Source of the DNA: Sulfobacillus thermosulfidooxidans DSM 9293
Lineage (GTDB): Bacteria > Bacillota > Sulfobacillia > Sulfobacillales > Sulfobacillaceae
Length of the DNA: 64,000 nt
Assembly: GCF_900176145.1 (NCBI RefSeq)
Contig: NZ_FWWY01000001.1
Coordinates: forward strand, 2,006,387 to 2,070,386
Direction: 5' to 3'
The notes under the pieces were generated by a model. It did no database searches and was not told where the DNA came from. It saw only the letters and a list, made by a program, of their open reading frames with translations. A program made the translations under genes and the position numbers. This document shows, piece after piece, positions 45,176 through 54,796 of this stretch; within the stretch, counting starts at the first letter, position 1; the number at the start of each line of letters is the position of its first letter.

Positions 45176-45640
45176 ATGGTGCGAACGGAATACGCGTATT
45201 GGTTTACGATGTCTTCAGCGACGGAAGACGAAATCGATATTGTGCGGCAAAAAGTCGAATCAGGACATCACGATCATGTTGTGCTTGTGGCCGTGTCCAA
45301 TGAAACCGTCGCTGAAAAAGCGGTGGAACAATTGCAAGATGTGGCCGGAGAATATTTTATCAGTGCTCATGATGACCAGCGGTTATTACTACTACGATCC
45401 CATGCTTGGTATCTTAAACGCAGTGAAGCCCATGATAATATGGTGGCGTTAATCGGCCTTTTGGAAGAGGCCTTAGAATTGGCGAAAGATGTTGATCCCG
45501 AATTAACCCGGGAATTGGCCCAAAGAGGTGCGCAATACCTCGAGCAATTTCCAGCGATGCAAAAGCGTTTTCGTCATCTAGACGAACGTCTCGAATATCA
45601 TTCCCATCATTATAAAAAACATTCGTCATCGCGCCTGTAA
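45176..45640 (+). CDS. 154-residue soluble protein, unknown function
   Basis: The N-terminal half looks like a small alpha/beta fold (SSATEDEIDIVRQKV, HVVLVAVSNETVAEKA). The C-terminal half is helical and charged, ending in a His/Lys/Ser-rich tail (HSHHYKKHSSS). No family is recognised. AAGGAGATAGAGGC precedes the ATG, and a strong terminator overlaps the end, so it is a monocistronic gene with a long leader. Confidence 0.7.
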   Translation: MVRTEYAYWFTMSSATEDEIDIVRQKVESGHHDHVVLVAVSNETVAEKAVEQLQDVAGEYFISAHDDQRLLLLRSHAWYLKRSEAHDNMVALIGLLEEALELAKDVDPELTRELAQRGAQYLEQFPAMQKRFRHLDERLEYHSHHYKKHSSSRL

Positions 45641-45660
45641 TGTGACAGGCGCGTTTTTTG
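45631..45660 (+). terminator. intrinsic terminator
   Basis: GCGCCTGT and ACAGGCGC (8-bp stem, 6-nt loop) followed by GTTTTTTG, overlapping the stop codon of the preceding gene. Confidence 0.92.
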
Positions 45661-45777
45661 CTGTGTCTTGTGGAGTATCTTGGTATTGCAGCAGGAATTT
45701 TGCGTTCTCAACGCGAAAGAACATCACGTAAACCCAAAAACACGGCGTAATAAGGGAACTTACCTAGGGGGATATCA

Positions 45778-47106
45778 ATGGCCATTTCCTGGCATACCAA
45801 GTCGGCACACGTTGCCTTTGATGTAGAAATGATTTGCCGGCGGAGTCACACACAAGGGGAATCTCTAAGCTCAGCAGGCATTGTTCTGGATACGTCCAGA
45901 CAACCGGTTAAAATTGTTTGCGAAGCCAAAGATTTGGAAGCATTGCAACGCAAAATCACCTCGGCGTTAAACTTTGTCAAAGATTTGGATGTTATGCATA
46001 TTTTATGCGATATGTCAGAAACTCCCGATACCTGGTGGCCTCATATTTTGGTGACGGTAGCCCAGTCCCTTTATACGGTGCCGAACCAGGCGAAGGAGTT
46101 TAAGGTCTATGTGAGTCCTGGGGAGAGGTCATGGGAATACGCCAAACGCCTCGCTGACTCTGTCATTTGGGTGAAAGACCTTGTTAATATGCCTCCCAAT
46201 TTAAAACCGCCCCAGGCATTAGCGACCCTTTTTCAGAATAGGGCGTGGGAAAAAAATCTGCCCATTAACTGGCACCGGCTCGAATTGGAGGATTTGATAC
46301 AGATGCAAGCTGGTGGCATGTTGGCGGTGGGCCAAGGTTCGGCGAATCCCCCGGTATTATTGGCTGGACGGTATGAAGGCAAACCGGGGAGTCCATGGCT
46401 TGGATTAATCGGGAAAGGGATTACCTTCGATTCGGGGGGAATTTCCCTAAAACCTGCAGAAAATATGGGACGTCTTAAGGCGGATATGACCGGTTCCGCT
46501 GTTATGATGGCAGCACTGGAATTGGCTGCGGAAATGCATTGGCCAATAAATATTTTGGCTGTGGCTCCCTTGGCCGAAAATTTACCGGATGGGGCGGCCT
46601 ATAGACCTGGCGATGTGATTACTATGATGGACAAGACGACTGTCGAAATTGCCAGTACCGATGCCGAAGGTCGTTTGGTTTTGGCGGATGCTTTGACCTA
46701 TGCTTTAGAATCCCACGTGTCGCATGTGATAGATATGGCCACGTTAACCGGCACTAATGTTATCGCCTTGGGCGGCGTGCGGGCCGGTCTTGTCTTCAAC
46801 GATGAGAGATGGGCCGAATGTATTTTCCAAGCCGGTGAAAGCAGTTTGGAGAAGGTGTGGAAATTACCGCATGACAAGGCCTATCAAGACATGAACAAGA
46901 GTTTGGTGGCCGACTTGAAAAATAGTGGGGGACGGGCCGGAGGCACGATTTCGGCCGGGCTATTTATTGGGCATTTCGCGAAAGGGGTTCCTTGGGCCCA
47001 CATCGATATTGCTGGGATGGCGATTAACGACAAGAATGGCGCAACCGGTTTTGGCATGCTCTTAATGGCGGAAATTATGCAATGCTGGATTCGGGATTAC
47101 GCTTAG
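45778..47106 (+). CDS. leucyl aminopeptidase, M17 family
   Basis: A 442-residue cytosolic aminopeptidase. The catalytic domain has the metal ligands in GKGITFDSGGISLKP, GRLKADMTGSAVMM and STDAEGRLVLADAL (Ser where most members have Asn). It releases N-terminal residues from peptides using two metal ions. The N-terminal 170 residues are the usual variable domain. GGGGGGATATCA precedes the ATG. Confidence 0.94.
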   Translation: MAISWHTKSAHVAFDVEMICRRSHTQGESLSSAGIVLDTSRQPVKIVCEAKDLEALQRKITSALNFVKDLDVMHILCDMSETPDTWWPHILVTVAQSLYTVPNQAKEFKVYVSPGERSWEYAKRLADSVIWVKDLVNMPPNLKPPQALATLFQNRAWEKNLPINWHRLELEDLIQMQAGGMLAVGQGSANPPVLLAGRYEGKPGSPWLGLIGKGITFDSGGISLKPAENMGRLKADMTGSAVMMAALELAAEMHWPINILAVAPLAENLPDGAAYRPGDVITMMDKTTVEIASTDAEGRLVLADALTYALESHVSHVIDMATLTGTNVIALGGVRAGLVFNDERWAECIFQAGESSLEKVWKLPHDKAYQDMNKSLVADLKNSGGRAGGTISAGLFIGHFAKGVPWAHIDIAGMAINDKNGATGFGMLLMAEIMQCWIRDYA

Positions 47107-47131
47107 ATTGCCCAGGTGCATCTTTAATTGA

Positions 47132-47161
47132 TTGACATACTGTATAAAGTTACCGGATAAG
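47132..47161 (+). promoter_or_regulatory. promoter candidate for the DUF1540 gene
   Basis: A perfect TTGACA at 47132-47137 is followed after 18 nt by GATAAG at 47156-47161. Confidence 0.45.
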
Positions 47162-47231
47162 GGATGAAGACTTGGGGCATCATAACCTACTGAACCATGT
47201 TGCTATATGGACATGGCGAAAGGAGGGATTC

Positions 47232-47459
47232 GTGTTGGCATCTGTCAACGTGAAATGCACCGTCAACAATTGCTATTTTTGGGCCAAGGATAATGTATGC
47301 TCGGCCGACAGTATTTTGATTACCTCTGACCAAGCGGTTCAGGATCATCCCAGCATGAGTTTTGGCAATGAGGAAGAAGGCAACCTGATTCAAGCGATTG
47401 GAAGCACCCCGGCCCATTCCATGACCGAAACGGCGTGTCATACCTTCAAATCGCGTTAG
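47232..47459 (+). CDS. DUF1540 family protein
   Basis: A 75-residue Cys-rich protein. VKCTVNNCYFWAKDNVCSAD holds the Cys pattern of the DUF1540 domain, common in spore-forming Firmicutes, and a fourth Cys lies near the end (ETACHTF). Metal binding is likely but the function is unknown. GTG 47232 follows AAAGGAGGG. TTG 47235 is the alternative. Confidence 0.82.
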   Translation: MLASVNVKCTVNNCYFWAKDNVCSADSILITSDQAVQDHPSMSFGNEEEGNLIQAIGSTPAHSMTETACHTFKSR

Positions 47460-47485
47460 CGGAGTCGATTCAAGGCGATCCGTAG

Positions 47486-47519
47486 AATAACCCGGTCCTG
47501 GCACCGGGTTATTTTTTTG
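47486..47519 (+). terminator. intrinsic terminator before the chemotaxis operon
   Basis: AATAACCCGGT (47486-47496) and ACCGGGTTATT (47503-47513) with a 6-nt loop and a T run. It separates the DUF1540 gene from the MCP gene. Confidence 0.92.
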
Positions 47520-47538
47520 TCTAAGAAAAAAGGACTTT

Positions 47539-49620
47539 ATGCCTTCACGTCGAAATGCGGCATTGTACGACGTAACAATTGTCGAAGGGAATCGACAAGA
47601 GACTGTCGACGAAAGGACTCGAAAGATCATGAAACTCACTGCGAAAGTCTCCATTTTGGCAGGCTTATTAATGGCTGTGACCGTTACTCAGAGCTATTTA
47701 ACCATATCCCGTGCGGAAAATACGCTGCGTCACACCGAACATATTAGCCAGCGCGATACGTTATTTAATAATGCCGTTCATACGATGGAAACCTCGTTTT
47801 TTGCCTATGACGATCAAATGAATATGTATGTTTTGGTAGCTAAACTGGGGAATCAAAATGCGTTAGCAAATGAAACTTACGCACAAGCCCTGGGCTTCGA
47901 AAAGCAATTTGTCAATGCACTGTCCACGGCACAAAACGTCAATACGACGGCTAAAGCCGTCAAATTGTTAAATGACGTGTCTCAACAAATCAATGCCTAT
48001 AATACCGATGCACAAATCGTTCACCAAGATGTCATAAATCACCGAATTGCTCAGGCTATCTCGATGCAAACGGTTGGCAACAACGCCCCGTCCAATGCGA
48101 TTATGCCGTTATTAAACCAACTGGTACAAATCGGACAAAATAACTTAAGCAATGCCTTAACCAGTGTCCGCAATAACCAAAGTGCAGCCATCTCCTTTGC
48201 ATGGATTGCCGCGGTTATTCAGTTACTCTTTGTGGCGTTGGCCTTGTGGGGCATTCAATATTTTGCTGTGCGTCCCATTAAAACCTTAAAGACGGTGGCC
48301 GAGCATTTGGCCGAAGGCAATATTGAAGATCAAGTGACCTACACCAGCCGTGATGAATTAGGCGACTTGGCGACGTCATTTCGCGCCATGATGTCTTATT
48401 TAGCCGAAGCGGGCAAGGTAGCAGAAGCCATTGGGCAGGGGAATTTGACGGTTAATCCGGCCGCTAAAGGGCCCAAAGATGTATTAGGCCACGCTATTGT
48501 GGCAATGCATCAACGCCTTCGGGAGGTCATCTCTGCCATGCAGGACATGGGCCATCTGGTTCACGGTAACGTGACAGAACTGAATGATCTGGCTTCCCAA
48601 ACGACTGATGCAACCCAACAGATATCCATGGCCATTTCCCAAACAGCGCAAGCGACGGGCGAATCATCCCATGGATTGCAACAAATTGCGGCATCCATGC
48701 AGCAGTTGAAAGCGGCTGTTGAGCAAGTGGCGACGGGAACCAATCTGCAAGCGGAACAAGTGCAAGGCGGAGAACATGCCTTAAACAACATGAAAACGGC
48801 TCAATTGTCGGTCAAAGAAGCGGCCAGTCGCATGGAACAATTGGCGGCACAATCCCGGCAGGCGGCGCAAGAAGGGCGAAAACAAGTCGAAGAAACCTTA
48901 TCAGCCATGAGCCGGATTGCCGATGTGACCCGAAACACAGCGGAAGCCATATCCCTTTTGGGCAAACATTCCGAGCGCATTGGAGCCATTGCTGGTACGA
49001 TTTCGGAAATTGCATCCCAAACCAATTTACTTGCATTAAATGCCAATATTGAAGCGGCCCGGGCTGGCGAACATGGCCGGGGATTTGCGGTCGTGGCTGA
49101 TGAGGTCAGAAAATTGGCTGAGCAATCTTCTCAAGAAGCCAAAAATGTGAGTGAGCTGATCCGGACGATTCAGGAAACCGTTCAACAATCCGTCTTATCC
49201 ATGGAAAAAGGGCAGCAAGAAGTCATGACCGGGCAGGCCTTGGGTGAGGAAACCCGGGGAGCACTTGAGGGAATGGAGAAAGCGGTGACCCAAGTCGCCG
49301 GAGAGATTAGTGTGTTGACGGAGACGATCCGAACCTTTGACATCCAAAGCGAAGGGGTCGATCAGGGAATCCGGCAAATTTCCAAGATTGCTCAAGACAA
49401 TTCTGCGGCCGCCCATGAAATGGCTGCGGCATCTGCCGAAGTGACCGATACGATTCAAGGATTAGCGGCCATTTCCGAAGAAACGGCAGCATCCACCGAA
49501 GAAGTGGCCAGCACGAGTCAACATGTCGCGGAATCTGCCGGAGCTTTAGCAGAAAAAGCCCGAGAACTGTCTTTAGTGGCGAGCCGCTTAGACGAATTGG
49601 TTTCCCAATACCAGTTGTAG
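47539..49620 (+). CDS. methyl-accepting chemotaxis protein
   Basis: A transmembrane chemoreceptor, 693 residues from this start. Helix 1 is at about 36-54, an external four-helix-type sensor region at about 55-205, helix 2 near 210-235, then HAMP ([20 protein letters not shown]) and a long coiled-coil signalling domain with the hairpin tip [27 protein letters not shown]. It feeds the CheA/CheW complex encoded next. Two starts are possible: 47539 (AAAGGACTTT, but only 20 nt past the terminator) and 47629 (MKLTAKV..., also behind AAAGGA). The latter gives a normal N-terminus. Confidence 0.92.
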   Translation: MPSRRNAALYDVTIVEGNRQETVDERTRKIMKLTAKVSILAGLLMAVTVTQSYLTISRAENTLRHTEHISQRDTLFNNAVHTMETSFFAYDDQMNMYVLVAKLGNQNALANETYAQALGFEKQFVNALSTAQNVNTTAKAVKLLNDVSQQINAYNTDAQIVHQDVINHRIAQAISMQTVGNNAPSNAIMPLLNQLVQIGQNNLSNALTSVRNNQSAAISFAWIAAVIQLLFVALALWGIQYFAVRPIKTLKTVAEHLAEGNIEDQVTYTSRDELGDLATSFRAMMSYLAEAGKVAEAIGQGNLTVNPAAKGPKDVLGHAIVAMHQRLREVISAMQDMGHLVHGNVTELNDLASQTTDATQQISMAISQTAQATGESSHGLQQIAASMQQLKAAVEQVATGTNLQAEQVQGGEHALNNMKTAQLSVKEAASRMEQLAAQSRQAAQEGRKQVEETLSAMSRIADVTRNTAEAISLLGKHSERIGAIAGTISEIASQTNLLALNANIEAARAGEHGRGFAVVADEVRKLAEQSSQEAKNVSELIRTIQETVQQSVLSMEKGQQEVMTGQALGEETRGALEGMEKAVTQVAGEISVLTETIRTFDIQSEGVDQGIRQISKIAQDNSAAAHEMAAASAEVTDTIQGLAAISEETAASTEEVASTSQHVAESAGALAEKARELSLVASRLDELVSQYQL

Positions 49621-49635
49621 AGGGGGCCTAAACGG

Positions 49636-50073
49636 ATGCAAGTACTCACCTTTTCGTTAGAAGGCTCAACATTCGGACTGCCCACCTCCGTTGTCGGTGA
49701 AGTCATCCGCATGCCTTCATTGACGGGGCTCCCAGGAGCCCCAATGGGCCTTCTTGGTTTGATGAACTTGCGGGGGCGGATGCTACCGGTGGTGGATCCC
49801 CGTTTTTGGCTTCACATTGAGTCAGAAAACCCATTAAAACACGTGGTGGTCGTGGTGGGAGAAGGCGAATCGATGGGACTCGCCGTCGAACAAGTTGACA
49901 GCATTATCGAGACGGCAGTGCATGAAGACGTGCCGGATATGGTCGATGAGCGGCTAAAGCCACTCATTTCCGGATATTTTCAAACCGAGCGCGGATTTGT
50001 CTTTGTGTGGCATTCTCATGGTCCCTATTTTTTGTGGGATTTGATGCATCAGGCCGGGGAGATGTTATCATGA
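49636..50073 (+). CDS. cheW: chemotaxis coupling protein CheW
   Basis: A 145-residue single CheW domain linking the receptor to CheA: VLTFSLEGSTFGLPTSVVGEV, MNLRGRMLPVVD and GLAVEQVDSII are visible. It starts 15 nt after the MCP gene, and its stop overlaps the cheA start by ATGA. GAGGGGGCC lies before the ATG. Confidence 0.93.
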   Translation: MQVLTFSLEGSTFGLPTSVVGEVIRMPSLTGLPGAPMGLLGLMNLRGRMLPVVDPRFWLHIESENPLKHVVVVVGEGESMGLAVEQVDSIIETAVHEDVPDMVDERLKPLISGYFQTERGFVFVWHSHGPYFLWDLMHQAGEMLS

Positions 50074-52799
50074 CTTTTCACGATCTTAGATGGGACTCAG
50101 CGGAAGAAAAAGAACTCTTCGTCGCCGAATTGCAAGATCTGCTACAAACCTTAGAAGATACCGCGCTGTCAGATGAGCCTGATATTGCTGCGGCGTTTCG
50201 TGCGGCCCATACGATAAAAGGTTCGGCAGCCATGGTCGGGCTTGTGGAATGGTCGACGAAAGCGCATCAACTTGAGGATGCGTTAGATCATGTCAGGGGA
50301 CAAGACATTACATGGGATCAAAGTGATCTGCGCAAACAGGTGCTAGATTTGGTCGATTTTATCCGGGGCGAATTATCCCCTTCCTCTCCTAGCTCAAATC
50401 TCTCCCCCGGTGAGCACTGGCGTATTAGGTTAGATCCCGCTTGTGCGCTGAAAGGCGCCAGGGCTTTTCAATTATTGAACCGGATTCAAGAAGTCGCTCA
50501 GATCATCTCGTCCAAGCCATCGCTCGAGAACCCTGCCGAGTTGGAACAATTTGATGACACGACGGTCGAGGTGGTAATGAAAATTAAAACCGGTGGCCCG
50601 GTTAATTGGCCGGAGATATTTCACAGTGTTCCGGAAGTGGAGAGCTGGGAAAAGGTTGTTCCCAAAGAATCAGACCGTTCTGCCTCCTTGACTGGCGCAC
50701 CGGCGACGGTAAGTGCAAGCCGTCAAGAAAACATGATCCGCATTCATCCCGGCGTCCTCGAGGGGCTTTTAGATGGGCTTGGGGAATTATTGCTGCGGCA
50801 CGCCGAATTGACGCACCGGTTGCCTGATGTCTCGTCATCAGCCAAAGAAGCTTTAGAAGGCATTAAGCGCATTGCCATGAATTTGCAAGATATTACTTTG
50901 CGGGCCAGAATGTTACCATTGTCCACGCTTTTTCATCAATATCCCCGGGCCGTTCATGATATCGCCACGCAACTCTCTAAAGATATTACCCTGAGCATCG
51001 AAGGAGGCGAAACCCAGTTAGATCGGCTGGTTATGGACCGGTTGCATGAACCCTTGTTACATCTGATTCGTAATGCAGCCGACCATGGTATTGAAAGTGC
51101 TGAAGAACGCTTACGCCAACATAAATCCCCTACGGGCCATATTTTCCTTAAAGCGTCGTCACGAAAAGGCCGGGTACAAATTATTGTGGCCGATGATGGG
51201 CACGGCATCGATTGGGACCGGTTACGGGACAAAGCGGTGAAACGGGGAGTTATGACCCGTGAACAAGCCGAAAGTGCTTTACCCGATCAACTTGTGGCAA
51301 TGCTTTTCCTTCCTGGATTTTCTACCAAGGATCAAGTGAGCGATCTTTCAGGGCGGGGAGTAGGCCTGGATGTCGTGAAGGAAACGTTAACTGCACTTCA
51401 TGGCGATATTCGGGTGGAATCCGAACCGGGTCAAGGAACCCGGTTCATCATGGAATTGCCCATGACCATGGCGATTTTATCGGCCTTATTAATTCAAGTG
51501 GGACCCGTTGTTTTAGGCATACCGGTATTAAATGTGGAACGGATTGAGCATTGGCAACAAGATGTCGTCAAACACACGTTGGGAGCGGAGATGATCGATG
51601 ATAATGGGCACCCGTTGAAGGTGACCGTGCTTGCCGACTGGTTAAAAATCCCGGGAAGCCGCCCGCAGGTGATCGTTCGGGTTCAAGATGGTCCTCTCAA
51701 AATGGCGCTTGTGGCCGATACCGTGTTAGGACAGCAAGATGTGGTGATTAAACCCATTGATCGGGTCATGCCGTTTATGCCTTGGATGACGGGGGCAGCC
51801 GTGTTAGGGGATGGGCGCGTGGCCTTAATGGTCGATGTGAAACGCCTGGTTGAGCGCATTGGCTATGATGAGAAAACCTCTTTGCAACAGAAGACGGTGG
51901 TTTCCGAGGGGAGCACGCCAGAAGCCTTATCATCATGGCTGGTCTTTGAGCTCGGCGCCCAACCTTATGCAGTTTCTGTAGAAAAAGTCCAAGAAGTGTT
52001 AGTGCGCCAGCCCGTTTCCCGCATTATGGGCCAACATCCCTTCTTAGAAGGGGTGACCATGATCCGGGGAGAATCCTATCCGGTGATTTCCGGGAGAAAA
52101 ATGATGGATAGTCCACAGGATGGGGAGAGCGGATATTTCATCATTATTCATATGAGTCAACGCCGTTTTGTCTTGTCGGTAGACGCGGTGAAAGAGATTA
52201 TTCCCATTAACTGGCGAAGTATTCAAGCGGTACCCCATTATCAAAAGACGGAAGTGATTATGGGATTGGCGGAAGTGGGGGACCGTGTGATCCAACTGGT
52301 GGATTTCGATGCCACCTTGGCGGCCGTTCTTCCTGTCGATACCTCTTTGCCTCCGGCTCAAGAGGGTCCATCGCGTCTAGATGGTGTGAGGGTATTTGTC
52401 GCCGATGATTCCCGTTTGGCCCGACAAAAATTAATGACAGCGCTCACGGAACAAGGGGCTCTGGTTCGGGCCTTTGAAGACGGACAAGCTTTGATGACAG
52501 CGATTGAGGAGATTAAGGATGCTTCTCTTCATCCTCATGTCGTGGTGACTGACATGGAAATGCCGCGAATGGACGGCTATCACGTGTTGCAAGCCATGAA
52601 AAGCGGATTTCCTGCCATTCCAGTTATTGTGCACACATCTTTAGATGGAAAATTATCCAAAGAACGGTGTCAAGACTTGGGAGCCGATTTTGTCCTCACC
52701 AAATGGGATGTGGCTGAACTCGTCCACTCTGTCCATTTAGCCTATCACGGTACCATGGATAATAAGGGAGAAAAGACGCATGCGCTTATTGCCGATTAA
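50070..52799 (+). CDS. cheA: hybrid chemotaxis histidine kinase CheA with C-terminal receiver
   Basis: A 909-residue kinase. HPt domain near the N-terminus with phospho-His47 (AAHTIKGSAAMVG), a long linker in place of a clear P2, a dimerisation helix pair near 230-300, an HATPase domain with HLIRNAADHGIE and DDGHGIDW, then a CheW-like P5 domain, a second CheW-like domain (about 610-760) and a receiver domain at about 775-895 with phospho-Asp in VVTDMEMPRMDGY. ATG 50070 overlaps the cheW stop. The receiver and second CheW-like module distinguish it from ordinary CheA proteins. Confidence 0.94.
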   Translation: MTFHDLRWDSAEEKELFVAELQDLLQTLEDTALSDEPDIAAAFRAAHTIKGSAAMVGLVEWSTKAHQLEDALDHVRGQDITWDQSDLRKQVLDLVDFIRGELSPSSPSSNLSPGEHWRIRLDPACALKGARAFQLLNRIQEVAQIISSKPSLENPAELEQFDDTTVEVVMKIKTGGPVNWPEIFHSVPEVESWEKVVPKESDRSASLTGAPATVSASRQENMIRIHPGVLEGLLDGLGELLLRHAELTHRLPDVSSSAKEALEGIKRIAMNLQDITLRARMLPLSTLFHQYPRAVHDIATQLSKDITLSIEGGETQLDRLVMDRLHEPLLHLIRNAADHGIESAEERLRQHKSPTGHIFLKASSRKGRVQIIVADDGHGIDWDRLRDKAVKRGVMTREQAESALPDQLVAMLFLPGFSTKDQVSDLSGRGVGLDVVKETLTALHGDIRVESEPGQGTRFIMELPMTMAILSALLIQVGPVVLGIPVLNVERIEHWQQDVVKHTLGAEMIDDNGHPLKVTVLADWLKIPGSRPQVIVRVQDGPLKMALVADTVLGQQDVVIKPIDRVMPFMPWMTGAAVLGDGRVALMVDVKRLVERIGYDEKTSLQQKTVVSEGSTPEALSSWLVFELGAQPYAVSVEKVQEVLVRQPVSRIMGQHPFLEGVTMIRGESYPVISGRKMMDSPQDGESGYFIIIHMSQRRFVLSVDAVKEIIPINWRSIQAVPHYQKTEVIMGLAEVGDRVIQLVDFDATLAAVLPVDTSLPPAQEGPSRLDGVRVFVADDSRLARQKLMTALTEQGALVRAFEDGQALMTAIEEIKDASLHPHVVVTDMEMPRMDGYHVLQAMKSGFPAIPVIVHTSLDGKLSKERCQDLGADFVLTKWDVAELVHSVHLAYHGTMDNKGEKTHALIAD

Positions 52800-53790
52800 T
52801 CAATTACAACCTGGAGATATTACTGCCGATACCCTCAGAAGTGCTGATGGACGGATTTTGCTTAGGGCGGGCGTGGAACTCACGGAATCGATGTTGCGCA
52901 CCTTAACCCGGTGGAATATTCCGGCTTTGCCCGTTGAATGGCCAGGTTTTGAGGATATTGATACCACTTTGGTTCTTTCTGCACCGTTAATCGATGACAT
53001 GGTCAAATGGGCTTCTCAATCAGGCCCCTTAACCTGGGATGTGATTAATCAAGGACAGCACATTCTTCGCAAGATGTGGGATGAACAGCTGGATGCTCAC
53101 GGATCGGCTTTTGAATTAATCCCGGTTTATCAAGTAGGGACGCCGTTTTTGAGTTATTACGTCAATCTTGTCGGCCTGGTGATGCGTCTAGGGTACCAAT
53201 TAGCCCCCGAATGGGCTGAGGCTTATGCTTTGGCGGCTTTGTTAATGGGATTTCATCATAAGGGACTACAAGACGGTCAAGTGAGAGAAGAAGATCCGCA
53301 TCATGCCCTAAGTCTCGTGAAGGAACTTAGGCAATTTCAGGTGCCATCGCCCACGATTACGACACTCCTCCAACACCATGCACGTTATGACGGCAGTGGT
53401 GTCCCTAATCTCAAAGGCGAGGAAATTTATCGCGGAGCGATGATCTTGGGATTGGCCGAAAACTTTTTAACCTTGGTATTTCAAACGAATGAGCCCGCAC
53501 TGCCCGCTCACGAGGCGTTGGAATGGGTTGTTGGAGGAGCGGGTATGGATTTTTCCTTGGAAACCGTGAAAAAACTGCAGCGTATCATAGCGCCTTATGC
53601 CACCGGACAAGTCGTGTCGTTGGGAAATCATGATGTAGCCGTGGTGCGCCGTGTCCCTTCGGATTGGCCGAGTCGCCCGATTATTGGATTGTTAAATGGT
53701 AAAGATGCTGGTCTGATTATCGATTTACGGGACCCAGACCAACAGACCCGAGTGATTACCGGAATTTATCCTGAACGGCTCTGGCCTTGA
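52780..53790 (+). CDS. degenerate HD-GYP-like protein in the chemotaxis operon
   Basis: A 336-residue protein. The N-terminal 60 residues resemble the PilZ-like or DUF3391-type leader seen before HD-GYP domains (RILLRAGVELTESMLRTL). The C-terminal part keeps LLQHHARYDGSGVP, matching the HHExxDGxGYP signature, but the metal HD pair is replaced by LLMGFHHKG and other ligands look incomplete. It may bind rather than cleave cyclic di-GMP, or be inactive (inference). It starts inside the last codons of cheA, so translation is coupled. Confidence 0.72.
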   Translation: MRLLPINQLQPGDITADTLRSADGRILLRAGVELTESMLRTLTRWNIPALPVEWPGFEDIDTTLVLSAPLIDDMVKWASQSGPLTWDVINQGQHILRKMWDEQLDAHGSAFELIPVYQVGTPFLSYYVNLVGLVMRLGYQLAPEWAEAYALAALLMGFHHKGLQDGQVREEDPHHALSLVKELRQFQVPSPTITTLLQHHARYDGSGVPNLKGEEIYRGAMILGLAENFLTLVFQTNEPALPAHEALEWVVGGAGMDFSLETVKKLQRIIAPYATGQVVSLGNHDVAVVRRVPSDWPSRPIIGLLNGKDAGLIIDLRDPDQQTRVITGIYPERLWP

Positions 53791-53827
53791 TAACAAGAAC
53801 TCATGAGAAGTGAGGTGGGAGGATTAT

Positions 53828-54388
53828 ATGGCGCACGTCGATGAAGTGCTTACAATTTGGGGAAAAATTTGCGGACCGGGACTGGATGAAGCGGGACGTG
53901 CCTTAAGTCAAATGACCGGACTGGATTTTACCATGGAAGATAAAGCGGTCAATGAAGTCGCGTGGGGGGATGTGCTAAAGCGTTTTACCCAACAGGATGA
54001 TACCGAATATTATGTGGTCCATTTAGGGGCTACAGGACTGTTAACCGCTAGGATTATGTTGATTTTTTCGCCAGAAAACGGTCAGCGTCTAGTTTCCACA
54101 ATGATGGGGGAAGACACAGGGTTGCCACTTGATGAGGTAGGCCTTTCGGCGCTCGCAGAGATTGGGAATGTGGTTGGGACAGCTTTTTTGAACGTGTTTG
54201 CCAATATTTTTGGCACAGTGTTTGAGCCCACCGTTCCAGAAGTGAAACAGGGTTACGGAATCGATGTTTTCCCATTGTTTTCGAACCAGCAGCGTGTGCT
54301 GATTACTGAAGCTATCTTTCGCGTGACGGGCGAAACATTAACCGGGGAAATTTTGATCGTGCCGGAACGTTTACAGAAAGGAAGGTAA
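53828..54388 (+). CDS. CheC/CheX-like phosphatase
   Basis: A 186-residue CheC-type protein likely dephosphorylating CheY-P. The active-site helix LAEIGNVVGTAFLNVFANIFG contains the Glu and Asn pair. The equivalent first site (ALSQMTGLDFTMED) has lost these residues, so only one site seems functional, unlike canonical CheC with two. No CheD gene was seen. The ATG at 53828 follows GGGAGGAT. An earlier in-frame GTG is less likely. Confidence 0.82.
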   Translation: MAHVDEVLTIWGKICGPGLDEAGRALSQMTGLDFTMEDKAVNEVAWGDVLKRFTQQDDTEYYVVHLGATGLLTARIMLIFSPENGQRLVSTMMGEDTGLPLDEVGLSALAEIGNVVGTAFLNVFANIFGTVFEPTVPEVKQGYGIDVFPLFSNQQRVLITEAIFRVTGETLTGEILIVPERLQKGR

Positions 54389-54393
54389 TGGGG

Positions 54394-54747
54394 ATGACGG
54401 TACTGATTGTGGATGACGCGGCCTTTATGCGTCTTCGGTTAAAAAAATTATTAACTCAACAAGGTTATGACGTGGAAGAAGCCGCTAATGGCCGAGAAGC
54501 GGTCGAAAAATACCAGGCTATTCGTCCGGATTGTGTGCTCATGGATATTACGATGCCCGAGATGAGTGGTCTTGATGCCTTGAAAGCCATCAAAGATGTG
54601 GACAGCGCGGCCAAAGTGATCATGGTTTCGGCCTTGGGTCAACAAGCGATGGTCATTCAAGCCATTCAAAATGGTGCCAAGGATTTTATTGTCAAGCCCT
54701 ATGAGCCAGAACGTGTATTGGCTTCACTCAGTAAAGTCCTGTCCTAA
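54394..54747 (+). CDS. cheY: chemotaxis response regulator CheY
   Basis: A 117-residue lone receiver domain with acidic pair LIVDDAAFMR, phospho-Asp in CVLMDITMPEMSG, conserved MVSALG Ser and Lys in DFIVKPYEP. It carries the signal to the flagellar motor (not encoded in this window). The ATG at 54394 has AAAGGAAGG at good spacing. The one at 54388 is too close. It is 50 nt before cheB. Confidence 0.93.
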   Translation: MTVLIVDDAAFMRLRLKKLLTQQGYDVEEAANGREAVEKYQAIRPDCVLMDITMPEMSGLDALKAIKDVDSAAKVIMVSALGQQAMVIQAIQNGAKDFIVKPYEPERVLASLSKVLS

Positions 54748-54796
54748 TTTATTCATTCATGTTTAGCGGATTGATAAAAAAGGAGTCTTTGTCTTT

